14,476 bases of DNA from a bacterium UBA3734 (GCA_002372575.1 DFHC01000133.1:1-14476); one strand, 5' to 3'. Counted from the first letter of the stretch, positions 7,051 to 14,310 are shown. Notes: generated by a model not told the origin, from the letters alone. Numbers and translations: made by a program.

Positions 7051-8892
7051 TTATGTTTCGTTTTCTTGATGGAAATGCCGATAAATCAATTCTGCTTTTT
7101 TTATGCCGACAGCTTCCGTAATGCTTTGAATATCAACGTCTTTTATCTTTTTTACGCTCTTGAAACGCTTCAGGAGCAGGTCACGGGTTTTCGGGCCGAT
7201 GCCTGGAATGTCGTCGAGTTCGCTGTGGAGCGCGTGTTTCGAGCGTTTGTCGCGGTGGAAGGTGATGGCATAGCGGTGAACCTCGTCTTGAATGCGGGTG
7301 AGCACGTGGAAAAGTTCGCTATTTGTCTCTAAACCAACCACTTGCGGCGGATTTCCATAGAGCAGTTCGTTGGTCCGGTGGCGGTTGTCCTTGGCAAGTC
7401 CGGCGATGGGAATCTGCAGACCGAGTTCGCCCTCCACCACCTCGCGCACCACCGACATTTGCCCTTGTCCGCCGTCGGTGATGATGAGGTCGGGTAGGGG
7501 AGTGCCCTCTTCCATCATTCTGCTGTAGCGACGCCGCACCACCTCCTGCATCGAGGCGTAGTCGTCGGGACCGCTGACCGTCTTGATTGTGTATTTCCGA
7601 TAGTCTTTTTTCGACGGTTTCATCGCCTTGAACACCACGCAACCCGCCACAGCATCGCTGCCGGAAATGTTCGAGTTGTCGAAGCATTCTATCTGATAGG
7701 GCATTTTCGGCAATTTCAATTTGTCTTGCAATTCCTTCATCAGGCGCGTCTGCTTCTGTTCGGGATTGAGCTTTTCAGCTTGTTTCAAACGATCGAACTT
7801 GTATTGTTTTCCGTTCATTTCCGAAAGGTCGAGTAGGTGTTTCTTGTCGCCACGCTGCGGAATGAACCATTCGGCATCGGGCAATTTCCACGTCATTTCA
7901 AACGGCACAATAACTTCTTTCGCCGTCGAATGGAAACGCTCGCGAATCTCAGGAATGGCCGTCAACAGCAATTCTTCGTCGGTTTCATCGAGTTTTCGCT
8001 TGTATTCGTAGGTGAAACTCTGGTTGATGGTGCCATTTTTCACGTGAATATAGTTGATGAAGGCGTTTTTGTTCGCGTCATCGTCGATAATCGTGAACAC
8101 ATCAACGTCTTGAATCGTGTGGCTCACCACCTCGCTTTTCGCGCAGAAATTCTCGATGAGAACGTACTTTTTCTTCAATTCTTCCGCCTCTTCAAACTTC
8201 AGTTCCTCTGCTTTTTTCAGCATTTCATCGTAGAGCGATTTGCTGATTGCACGTGTGTTTCCCTTCAGAATTTCCTTTGCCTGCGCGATGTTTTTCTGAT
8301 AATCCTCGTAGCTTTGCCGACTGATGCACGGCGCATCGCAATTGTGGATGTGATATTCGAGACAGGGCTTATATTTCCCCTGCTCAATTCCCTCTTTCGT
8401 CATCGGAAAGCGACACGTACGCGGCTTATACACTTTCTTGATAATTTCCAGAATCGCATACATGCTCCCGATGTGCGAATAGGGGCCGAAATACGTTCCC
8501 GACTTCTTGTTGATGACGCGCGTCTTGAAAATTCGCGGCAGATACTCTTTCGTCACGCAGATGCTCGGATAGGTTTTTCCGTCTTTCAGGAGCACGTTGT
8601 ATCGCGGATTGTATTTTTTGATGAGGGCATTTTCAAGCAGAAGGGCATCTTCTTCGGTATTGACCACCGTGTAGGAAATGTCCCAGATTTTGCTGACGAG
8701 CACTTTTGTTTTAAACCGATCGACCTCTTTGTGAAAATACGACGACACGCGCGACTTCAGATTCTTCGCCTTGCCCACATAGATGATGACGTGGTCTTGG
8801 TCGTAGAACTGATAGCTGCCGGGCTTCTCTGGCAGTCGCCCAACAATCGTCTTCAGATGCGTCAGTCGCTTTTCGTTTTCTTCTTTGGTCAT
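7051..8892 (-). CDS. uvrC: UvrABC excinuclease subunit C
   Basis: This 613-residue dual-incision nuclease of nucleotide excision repair is recruited by UvrB at lesions. The domains, in order, are: the GIY-YIG nuclease (about 20-100, with KPGSYQFYD and IIYVGKAKNLKSR); a cysteine cluster C160, C177, C185, C189 matching the spacing of the iron-sulfur cysteines described for E. coli UvrC; a UVR UvrB-contact motif (about 216-250, ISKSLYDEMLKKAEELKFEE); the RNase H-like nuclease with catalytic ECFDNSNISG (D405) and ITDGGQGQ (D473); and a C-terminal double helix-hairpin-helix (about 557-606, DDIPGIGPKTRDLLLKRF). The length is normal. The ATG at 8890-8892 is preceded by an 80-base gap that contains a perfect parS site, so ParB binding could affect its transcription. 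No clear promoter is visible there. Confidence 0.98.
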   Translation of the reverse strand: MTKEENEKRLTHLKTIVGRLPEKPGSYQFYDQDHVIIYVGKAKNLKSRVSSYFHKEVDRFKTKVLVSKIWDISYTVVNTEEDALLLENALIKKYNPRYNVLLKDGKTYPSICVTKEYLPRIFKTRVINKKSGTYFGPYSHIGSMYAILEIIKKVYKPRTCRFPMTKEGIEQGKYKPCLEYHIHNCDAPCISRQSYEDYQKNIAQAKEILKGNTRAISKSLYDEMLKKAEELKFEEAEELKKKYVLIENFCAKSEVVSHTIQDVDVFTIIDDDANKNAFINYIHVKNGTINQSFTYEYKRKLDETDEELLLTAIPEIRERFHSTAKEVIVPFEMTWKLPDAEWFIPQRGDKKHLLDLSEMNGKQYKFDRLKQAEKLNPEQKQTRLMKELQDKLKLPKMPYQIECFDNSNISGSDAVAGCVVFKAMKPSKKDYRKYTIKTVSGPDDYASMQEVVRRRYSRMMEEGTPLPDLIITDGGQGQMSVVREVVEGELGLQIPIAGLAKDNRHRTNELLYGNPPQVVGLETNSELFHVLTRIQDEVHRYAITFHRDKRSKHALHSELDDIPGIGPKTRDLLLKRFKSVKKIKDVDIQSITEAVGIKKAELIYRHFHQENET

Positions 8893-8931
8893 CTTGCGAA
8901 GCCCTTTGTTTGCGCGGTTCTTTGATATATT

Positions 8932-8947
8932 TGTTTCACGTGAAACA
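8932..8947. promoter_or_regulatory. parS centromere site, perfect palindrome
   Basis: TGTTTCACGTGAAACA is a perfect 16-base palindrome. It matches the conserved ParB-binding parS consensus known across bacterial phyla (TGTTNCACGTGAAACA). It lies in the 80 bases between apt and uvrC. ParB loads here and spreads, and the site marks origin-proximal DNA for segregation. A second copy lies 594 bases away, beyond apt. Confidence 0.88.
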
Positions 8948-8972
8948 TTTTCGCACTCGCCTGAAACAGTTG

Positions 8973-9500
8973 CTATACGGTCATCAGTGTAGTGAGTTCG
9001 ATTCCTTCAAAAAGGTCGCGACCGTGAAGTCCTTCGTCCGTGATTTCAATGATGAAATTCATGTAGATTCTTTTCGGATGGAAATGGTTCACCAGATTCC
9101 ACGTGGCTTTGGCGGTTCCGCCGGTTGCGAGCAAATCGTCGTGAATGAGTATAACGTCATCGGGCGTGATGGAGTCGAGGTGGATTTCGATGGTATCGAC
9201 GCCATATTCCTTCGAAAATTGCTCACGAATGACCGTCGAGGGAAGTTTTCCGGGCTTTCGGGCCAACACGATTCCACAACCCAATCGAGCCGCGAGGGCA
9301 GAAGCCATCACAAAGCCGCGACTTTCGATGCCCACGATTTTCGTGATGCCCTTGTCCTTGTAGAGTTCGTACAGCTCGTCGAGCATAATTTTCATACACT
9401 CTGCACTTTTGTAGAGTGTTGTCACGTCACGGAAATTGATCCCTTTTTTCGGGAAATCGGGAATGCAGCGCAGGTTGTCAATTAAAATTTGATTGTTCAT
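8973..9500 (-). CDS. apt: Adenine phosphoribosyltransferase
   Basis: This 175-residue purine salvage enzyme makes AMP from adenine and PRPP. It shows the N-terminal hood (IDNLRCIPDFPKKGINFRDVT, split around residues 7-27), GIESRGF (57-63), RKPGKLP (81-87) and the PRPP-binding loop VILIHDDLLATGGTAKA (116-132). I chose ATG 9498-9500 (MNNQILIDN) because it gives the family length. The same frame extends 11 codons upstream to a GTG at 9531-9533, but that GTG lies inside the second parS site and its extra residues (KHCKLKVKYG) have no family support. The gene follows mnmG by 40 bases and is bracketed by two parS sites. Cotranscription with mnmG is likely, since I saw no convincing promoter of its own. 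Confidence 0.96.
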   Translation of the reverse strand: MNNQILIDNLRCIPDFPKKGINFRDVTTLYKSAECMKIMLDELYELYKDKGITKIVGIESRGFVMASALAARLGCGIVLARKPGKLPSTVIREQFSKEYGVDTIEIHLDSITPDDVILIHDDLLATGGTAKATWNLVNHFHPKRIYMNFIIEITDEGLHGRDLFEGIELTTLMTV

Positions 9501-9525
9501 ACCATATTTAACTTTTAATTTGCAA

Positions 9526-9541
9526 TGTTTCACGTGAAACC
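9526..9541. promoter_or_regulatory. Second parS site, one mismatch
   Basis: TGTTTCACGTGAAACC matches parS at 15 of 16 bases; only the last base differs (C for A). The core TTTCACGTGAAA is an intact palindrome. It is placed so that its last base is the first base of the mnmG stop triplet (9541-9543), just downstream of the coding region and 25 bases upstream of the chosen apt start. Paired with the perfect site at 8932-8947, it is very likely functional. Confidence 0.82.
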
Positions 9542-11484
9542 TATCGCCCCAAAAGCACCAGTAGCACGTTGATGTCCGACGGCGACACGCCTGGAATACG
9601 ACTCGCCTGTGCCAGCGTTTCGGGGTTGATTCTTTCTAATTTTTGTCGCGCTTCGGTCGAAATTTCGTGGAGTTCGGCATAATTGAAACGATTCTTGATG
9701 CGGATGTTTTCCAAGCGATGCATCTTCTCGGCCACGACCTTCTCGCGCTCCACATAACCCTTGTATTTAATACGGATTTCGGCAGCCTCGGCGGTTTCCT
9801 CCTGTCGATTTTTCGGAGAAGAAATCATCTCTTTCAGCGAGGGAATTACTTCCGCGAGTGTCGCGATGGAGAGCTGCGGACGCGCGATGAGATCGGCAAT
9901 TTTGCAGCCAAACTGCAGCGGAGTAGTGCCGAGCGCCTCTAATGCGGTGTTGATTTCGCGAGGTTTCACAGGCGTATTCTCACAAAAACCAACGATTCTA
10001 TCGATATTTTCCTTTTTTTCGAGCCACCAATCGTAGCGCTCGCGCGAGGCCAGTCCGAGCTCGTAGGCTCGTTCGGTGAGGCGCGCATCGGCATCGTCCT
10101 GCCGCAGCAGAATGCGATATTCGGCCCGCGAAGTGAACATCCGATAGGGTTCATCGACACCTTTCGTCACCAAATCGTCGATGAGAACACCGATGTAGGC
10201 CTCGTCGCGGGCGAGCGTGAAAAACGACGGGAGATGGGTGACGGGTGATGGGTGGTGGGTGGATTGGCTGTTGAGTGCAGCGTTTACACCAGCCACAAGC
10301 CCCTGTCCGGCAGCCTCTTCGTAGCCTGTAGTGCCATTGACTTGTCCAGCGAAGAAAAGACCGCTCAAAATCTTCGATTCCAACGCGTGGTTAAGCTGCG
10401 TGGGGTCGAAAAAATCGTATTCGATGGCGTAGCCCGGCCGATAGGCTTTTACGTCGCGCAGGGCGGGAATCTGGCGCAGAGCCGCGAGTTGCACCTCGAA
10501 AGGCATACTCGACGAGAAGCCGTTCAGGTACATTTCGTTTGTATCCACGCCCTCAGGCTCGAGGAACAGCGGGTGTTGCTCGCGATCGGGAAAGGTGACG
10601 AGCTTCGTCTCAATCGAGGGACAATAGCGCGGCCCGATGCTTTGAATTTGGCCATTGTATAAAGGCGAGTCGGCGAGTCCTGTGCGCAGGATTTCGTGAA
10701 CGCGGGCGTTGGTGTTGAGCAGCCAACACGACAGCTGGGGTAGGGGACGCGCTCCGTTTCGTTGCTCGCCCAGATACGAAAAACGATGGAAATCTTGCTC
10801 GCCGGGCTGTTCTTCGAGTTCATCGAAATGCACGCTCCGGCGGTCGATGCGCACGGGAGTGCCCGTCTTCATACGGTCGGCGCGGATGCCCCAGCGCGTA
10901 ATGCTCTCCGTGAAGCGCGTCACGGCTGGCTCGGCCATTCGTCCGCCCGCCACGGTGCGCCGTCCCACGTGCATCAGGCCATTGAGGAAGGTGCCGGCGG
11001 TGACCACGATGCTTTTCGCCCGAAATTCCATGCCCCAAATCGTGCGCACGCCCACGGCCACGCCTCGAATTTCATCCGAATTTCCAGAAGAAATTGGCTC
11101 CACGAGCAATTCCTCCACTTGGTCTTGCCAGATGTCCAAACCATCGATTCCATCGAGCGTTTCGCGCCATTTCCACACGAATTTTTCGCGGTCGCACTGC
11201 GCGCGTGGACTCCACACGGCAGGCCCCTTGCCCCGATTCAGCATCCGAAACTGAAGCGTCGTGGCATCGGTAACACGCCCCATTTCGCCGCCAAGCGCAT
11301 CTATCTCCCTGACTATCTGACCTTTAGCAATTCCTCCCACGGCAGGATTGCACGACATCTGCGCCACCTTGTTCATGTCCATCGTGATGAGACACGTGCG
11401 TGCGCCCATGCGTGCCGACGCCACAGCCGCCTCGCATCCTGCGTGGCCGCCGCCGATGATAATCACGTCGTAGTTGAATTGCAT
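9541..11484 (-). CDS. mnmG: tRNA U34 carboxymethylaminomethyl modification enzyme MnmG
   Basis: This 647-residue FAD enzyme (GidA) works with MnmE to put the cmnm group on U34 of tRNAs that read split codon boxes. It has the Rossmann dinucleotide motif IIGGGHAGCEAA (9-20), SCNPAVGGIAKG (44-55), VTAGTFLNGLMHVGRR, the EYDFFDP and GLFFAGQVNGTTGYEEAAGQG segments, and EAYIGVLIDDLVTKG followed by DEPYRMFTSRAEYRI. The C-terminal helical domain ends IPGVSPSDINVLLVLLGR, which binds MnmE. The protein is about 20 residues longer than typical members (about 625-630), partly from a low-complexity loop at about residues 406-420 (STHHPSPVTHLP) encoded by a heptanucleotide repeat. The start is the ATG at 11482-11484. 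The gene heads the minus-strand run and diverges from the CDF gene. Confidence 0.97.
   Translation of the reverse strand: MQFNYDVIIIGGGHAGCEAAVASARMGARTCLITMDMNKVAQMSCNPAVGGIAKGQIVREIDALGGEMGRVTDATTLQFRMLNRGKGPAVWSPRAQCDREKFVWKWRETLDGIDGLDIWQDQVEELLVEPISSGNSDEIRGVAVGVRTIWGMEFRAKSIVVTAGTFLNGLMHVGRRTVAGGRMAEPAVTRFTESITRWGIRADRMKTGTPVRIDRRSVHFDELEEQPGEQDFHRFSYLGEQRNGARPLPQLSCWLLNTNARVHEILRTGLADSPLYNGQIQSIGPRYCPSIETKLVTFPDREQHPLFLEPEGVDTNEMYLNGFSSSMPFEVQLAALRQIPALRDVKAYRPGYAIEYDFFDPTQLNHALESKILSGLFFAGQVNGTTGYEEAAGQGLVAGVNAALNSQSTHHPSPVTHLPSFFTLARDEAYIGVLIDDLVTKGVDEPYRMFTSRAEYRILLRQDDADARLTERAYELGLASRERYDWWLEKKENIDRIVGFCENTPVKPREINTALEALGTTPLQFGCKIADLIARPQLSIATLAEVIPSLKEMISSPKNRQEETAEAAEIRIKYKGYVEREKVVAEKMHRLENIRIKNRFNYAELHEISTEARQKLERINPETLAQASRIPGVSPSDINVLLVLLGR
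10229..10263. repeat. Five-unit heptanucleotide tandem repeat inside mnmG
   Basis: On the plus strand the units are GGGAGAT, GGGTGAC, GGGTGAT, GGGTGGT and GGGTGGA, five contiguous 7-mers with consensus GGGTGAT. On the coding strand they encode THHPSPVTHLP, around residues 408-419 of MnmG, just before the conserved RDEAYIGVLIDD segment. Because 7 is not a multiple of 3, only changes of three units keep the frame. Confidence 0.85.
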
Positions 11485-11507
11485 GTTCAGAAGTTTGTTT
11501 ACGCCTG

Positions 11508-11515
11508 CAAAGGTA
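11508..11515 (-). promoter_or_regulatory. -7 element upstream of mnmG
   Basis: On the minus strand TACCTTTG fully matches TAnnTTTG and lies 23 bases before the mnmG ATG. No TTTG is present at the expected -33 position, so the promoter is only half supported. Confidence 0.45.
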
Positions 11516-11555
11516 TAAATTTTCAGTTAAATTTTGAGAATTTTTCGTTCATAAA

Positions 11556-11587
11556 TTTGGCATTTTCTCGATTTCTGACTACCTTCG
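11556..11587 (+). promoter_or_regulatory. Promoter of the CDF transporter gene
   Basis: TTTG (11556-11559) is followed after 20 bases by TACCTTCG (11580-11587), which matches TAnnTTTG except for one base. The ATG at 11609 follows 21 bases later. No metal-responsive operator (such as a clear inverted repeat) was evident in the 11485-11608 gap. Confidence 0.55.
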
Positions 11588-11608
11588 CGTCAAAATCAGT
11601 AGAAAAAT

Positions 11609-12553
11609 ATGGAACATCATCACCATCACCACGATGAAACAGGCGAACACGCCCATTCTCATCATCACCATCATCATCATGTAGAGAAAATCACCAGTTT
11701 GAACGGGATTTTCATTTTTTCCATCGTACTGAACCTTCTTTTTGTCATTATCGAGGCAGCGATTGGCTTGCTCGAAGGGTCGCTCTCGCTGCTTTCCGAT
11801 GCTGGCCACAACCTGAGCGACGTGTTTTCGCTCGTACTGGTGCTCGTGGCGTTTCAGTTGGCAAAGGTCCATGCCAACAGCCGATTTACGTATGGCTATA
11901 AGAAATCGACGGTGCTGATTTCGCTGCTCAACGCGATTATCTTACTCGTGGCCGTGGGTGCCATCGTCATTGAAAGCATCCATAAATTCTACGAACCCAC
12001 CGACGTCAATGGCGAGGCCATTTCCTGGACAGCGGGCGTGGGCATCGTCATCAACGGACTGACGGCGCTGCTGCTCATGCGCGGCCAGAAAAACGACCTA
12101 AACGTGCGAGGTGCCTTCCTGCACATGGCCGCCGACACGCTTGTGAGCGTGGGCGTGGTGATTTCGGGCATTGTCATCAGCATGACAGGGTGGACCATCG
12201 TTGACCCCATCGTGAGCCTCATTATCGCGTTTGTCATCCTCGTCTCCACGTGGAATCTGCTCTCTGGCAGCCTACGACTCTCGCTTGACGGACTTCCCGA
12301 AAACGTATCATTGGAAAAGGTAAGGAACGTGCTTTCCAATCATGAACACGTCAGAGAGGTCCACCACCTGCACATTTGGGCCATTTCCACCACCGACAAT
12401 GCACTGACGGCGCATATCGTCATCGACTCGCTCGACGCGATGGAATCAGTGAAAGACGAGCTAAAACATCGCTTGGAACAGCTCAACATCGGACATTCGA
12501 CGCTGGAATTTGAAACCGCCGAAAGCCATTGTCACGATCACGATTGCCACTAA
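11609..12553 (+). CDS. CDF-family zinc/cation efflux transporter (CzcD/ZitB-like)
   Basis: This 314-residue inner-membrane antiporter exports zinc or similar divalent cations in exchange for protons. About six membrane helices lie between residues 31 and 222. The transport site is visible as two HxxxD motifs, H67/D71 (DAGHNLSD) and H172/D176 (LHMAADT). This histidine-containing form is typical of zinc-preferring CDF members. The C-terminal cytoplasmic domain (about 225-300) includes VREVHHLHIWAIS and LTAHIV, the dimeric metal-sensing fold. Histidine-rich stretches flank the protein: residues 3-8 and 18-24 are pure histidine runs, and the tail ends ESHCHDHDCH. The start is the ATG at 11609, 21 bases after a promoter-like element. 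It diverges from mnmG and converges on the GT9 gene with 19 bases between stop codons. The exact metal is inferred. Confidence 0.93.
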   Translation: MEHHHHHHDETGEHAHSHHHHHHHVEKITSLNGIFIFSIVLNLLFVIIEAAIGLLEGSLSLLSDAGHNLSDVFSLVLVLVAFQLAKVHANSRFTYGYKKSTVLISLLNAIILLVAVGAIVIESIHKFYEPTDVNGEAISWTAGVGIVINGLTALLLMRGQKNDLNVRGAFLHMAADTLVSVGVVISGIVISMTGWTIVDPIVSLIIAFVILVSTWNLLSGSLRLSLDGLPENVSLEKVRNVLSNHEHVREVHHLHIWAISTTDNALTAHIVIDSLDAMESVKDELKHRLEQLNIGHSTLEFETAESHCHDHDCH

Positions 12554-12572
12554 ATCCGCCCGTTCACGCCAA

Positions 12573-13598
12573 TCAGGAAAGTAGCGAAAGGAGCTTTTCG
12601 ACAACCGCTTCGGGCTGAATATCGTTCAGACACGCGTAGTCGCCCCGATGACAAGCTTTCTTGCCATAGACGGAGCAGGGACGGCAGGGCATATCCACCT
12701 GCACGGCATTGCTTTCCGACTGATTCCAGCCCATGAATCCTGCGTAGGGATGCGTGGCTCCCCAAATGCTCACGACAGGCGTATTCGTAAGCGAAGCCAT
12801 GTGCATATTGGCCGAATCCATCGAGAGCATCACGTCGAGTTGCTGCATGACCCTCAATTCTTCCCGCAGGCCGCTTACCAAGCTCGAAACCAGCGTGCAT
12901 TGCGGAAATTTCGCGGCCCACTCGCCGAGTTTTTCGTTTTCACTTTTCCCGCCGCCGAAAAGAAACAGCCTGTACGACGGATTTTTCTCGCACAATATGC
13001 CTATCACCCGCTCCATCTTCTCCAAGGGATAAATCTTCCCCAGATGGGCGGCGAAAGGGGCTATTCCTATCCATTTTTCGCCTGTATTTTTCGTCAGGAG
13101 GGGCTCTGAATTGTCGTCGAAAATAGAAGTGAACCGCACTTCGATGGGATAACCCAGTTTTCGGAACACCTCGGCATAGTTCTCGAAGGAAGTGGGCTGC
13201 CGCAGGAACTGTTTGTTGTGTTGCGAGATGAGTTTCCGTCGGCCACACTTATGTTTATTGATGTGTTCCACGCGGTTTCGGCTCAAGTTGAAGCGCATCC
13301 GCAGGTATTTCGAACGCAGCGTGTCGTGAAGGTCGGCAATGGCCGTGAATTGCTTGGCCGAGAGGCGCCGATAGAGTGCATTGAGCCCCTTCATGCCGCG
13401 ATATTCTCCTTTGATGTCGGCTCCCATGAAGCCTACGTTCGGAGCCAGGTTCTCGAAAAATGCCCGTGCAAACGGCTTACTGAGCACCGTGAAGCGCACG
13501 CTAGGATATTGCCGTGCCAGCGAACTGACGATGGGCACGGTCATTGCCACGTCGCCCATCGCCGAAAAGCGCATGATTAGGATATGTTCGGTCTTCAC
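12573..13598 (-). CDS. Glycosyltransferase family 9 (heptosyltransferase-like)
   Basis: This 341-residue GT-B enzyme of the ADP-heptose:LPS heptosyltransferase family probably adds a sugar to lipopolysaccharide core or a similar envelope glycan. The N-terminal half begins ILIMRFSAMGDVAMTVPIV, with the family's nucleotide-sugar loop. The C-terminal half shows GIAPFAAHLGKIYP (178-191), the LFLFGGGKSE strand and turn, and MDSANMHMASL (260-270), the D-S-x-x-M-H-x-A signature. Cysteines 305, 308, 316 and 323 (CRPC...C...C) recall a cysteine cluster common in this family. The start is GTG at 13596-13598, which overlaps the DUF4254 stop as GTGA and gives the full N-terminal strand. The alternative ATG eight codons in would cut that strand. 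Donor and acceptor are unknown. Confidence 0.9.
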   Translation of the reverse strand: MKTEHILIMRFSAMGDVAMTVPIVSSLARQYPSVRFTVLSKPFARAFFENLAPNVGFMGADIKGEYRGMKGLNALYRRLSAKQFTAIADLHDTLRSKYLRMRFNLSRNRVEHINKHKCGRRKLISQHNKQFLRQPTSFENYAEVFRKLGYPIEVRFTSIFDDNSEPLLTKNTGEKWIGIAPFAAHLGKIYPLEKMERVIGILCEKNPSYRLFLFGGGKSENEKLGEWAAKFPQCTLVSSLVSGLREELRVMQQLDVMLSMDSANMHMASLTNTPVVSIWGATHPYAGFMGWNQSESNAVQVDMPCRPCSVYGKKACHRGDYACLNDIQPEAVVEKLLSLLS

Positions 13599-14203
13599 TT
13601 CTTATGATATAGAACGGGATTTGTGGCGGGGTCGTTATACATTTTCATCTGTCGGTACACCTTCATGTATTTCCGTCCGGCAGCAATGTCGTCGAGCAGT
13701 TGGTCAATGGCCGTAGAGAGGTCCACCCGCTGCTCCAAGAGCACGTTGAGCTTCTGCCGGCAGCGTTCCAGATGCTCCTCCGAGGCGTCGGTACGCTCTA
13801 CCTGCTCGCGCATGTGATAAATTTTCAGCGCGAGGATGCTCAGGCGATCAATGGCCCAGGCCGGGCTCTCGGTGTTGATGGTGGCTTCGGGCAGCGGGGA
13901 AACGTGGCTGTAGAGCTCGCGGAAATAGCTGTCGATCTGCTCCACGAGGTCGGTGCGGTCCTGGTTTGAGCGGTCGATGCGCCGCTTCAGCAACAGAGCC
14001 GCGGCAGGATCGATGTGCGGGTCGCGAATAATGTCCTCAAGGTGCCACTGCACGGTGTCGATCCAGCATTTCAGATAGAGTTTGTTCTCGATGGAATCAA
14101 TCTCAAAAGGATTATTGACGGGCGCATCTACATTGTCAAGCAGATGGTAGTCGTCGATGACGCGCACGAAGATTTCGTTGCTTTTCTCGGTGAATGTCTT
14201 CAT
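13595..14203 (-). CDS. DUF4254 domain protein
   Basis: This 202-residue, mostly helical soluble protein resembles the DUF4254 family seen in Bacteroidota next to glycosyltransferase genes; I assign the family from memory of its conserved segments, and its biochemical role is unknown. Visible features are LYLKCWIDTVQWHLEDIIRD (43-61), LLLKRRIDRSNQDRTDLVEQID (70-91, cut at about 20), SPAWAIDRLSILALKIYHM (113-131) and a C-terminal helical stretch rich in charged residues (140-190). No signal peptide or membrane segment is apparent. I chose ATG 14201-14203 rather than an in-frame ATG 56 codons upstream. The extension would run across a well-formed promoter (14237-14268) and translates to Phe/Tyr-rich AT-driven sequence. 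Its TGA overlaps the GT9 start by four bases, indicating translational coupling. Confidence 0.82.
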   Translation of the reverse strand: MKTFTEKSNEIFVRVIDDYHLLDNVDAPVNNPFEIDSIENKLYLKCWIDTVQWHLEDIIRDPHIDPAAALLLKRRIDRSNQDRTDLVEQIDSYFRELYSHVSPLPEATINTESPAWAIDRLSILALKIYHMREQVERTDASEEHLERCRQKLNVLLEQRVDLSTAIDQLLDDIAAGRKYMKVYRQMKMYNDPATNPVLYHKK

Positions 14204-14236
14204 ATGTCTGTTTATATTAAATGTGGAATATTTCTG

Positions 14237-14268
14237 CAAATGTAGATAATAATTTTCAAATGCGCAAA
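14237..14268 (-). promoter_or_regulatory. Promoter of the DUF4254-GT9 operon
   Basis: On the minus strand TTTG (14265-14268) is followed after exactly 20 bases by TACATTTG (14237-14244), a full match to the Bacteroidota pattern. The ATG at 14203 lies 33 bases downstream. This also decides the DUF4254 start. Confidence 0.68.
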
Positions 14269-14285
14269 AAAAAAGAGAAAAATTA

Positions 14286-14310
14286 TGCACAAATGGGTGG
14301 TATTTGTGCA
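14286..14310. repeat. Inverted repeat between divergent promoters
   Basis: TGCACAAAT (14286-14294) and ATTTGTGCA (14302-14310) are perfect 9-base inverted arms around the 7-base spacer GGGTGGT. The element lies between the DUF4254 promoter and the acpP promoter, 26 bases upstream of the acpP -33 box. It has no following T-run in either direction close enough for a typical terminator. It could be an operator or, since it contains TTATGCACA (14283-14291), part of a DnaA-binding site. Confidence 0.55.

Noticed and set aside
8036..8051. Third parS-like sequence inside uvrC (TTTTTCACGTGAATAT)
   Set aside because: Only 12 of 16 bases match and the outer arms are lost. It is probably chance around a CACGTG core, though weak ParB contact cannot be excluded.
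7837..8925. 362-codon open frame on the plus strand across uvrC
   Set aside because: It is antisense to a fully conserved uvrC and its translation shows no family motif. Stop codons are scarce antisense because of the codon usage of the real gene.
8910..9485. 191-codon plus-strand frame starting near the parS site and crossing apt
   Set aside because: It is antisense to apt, whose PRPP loop and family length are clear. The start merely reads through the parS palindrome (HVKH).
9501..9533. GTG start adding 11 residues to Apt
   Set aside because: The added residues have no family support and the GTG lies within a parS site; ATG 9498-9500 gives the usual length.
12577..12616. Possible terminator hairpin (CGAAAGGAGCTTTTCG) near the CDF/GT9 junction
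   Set aside because: The stem is short and imperfect, lies inside GT9 coding sequence and has no proper T-run.
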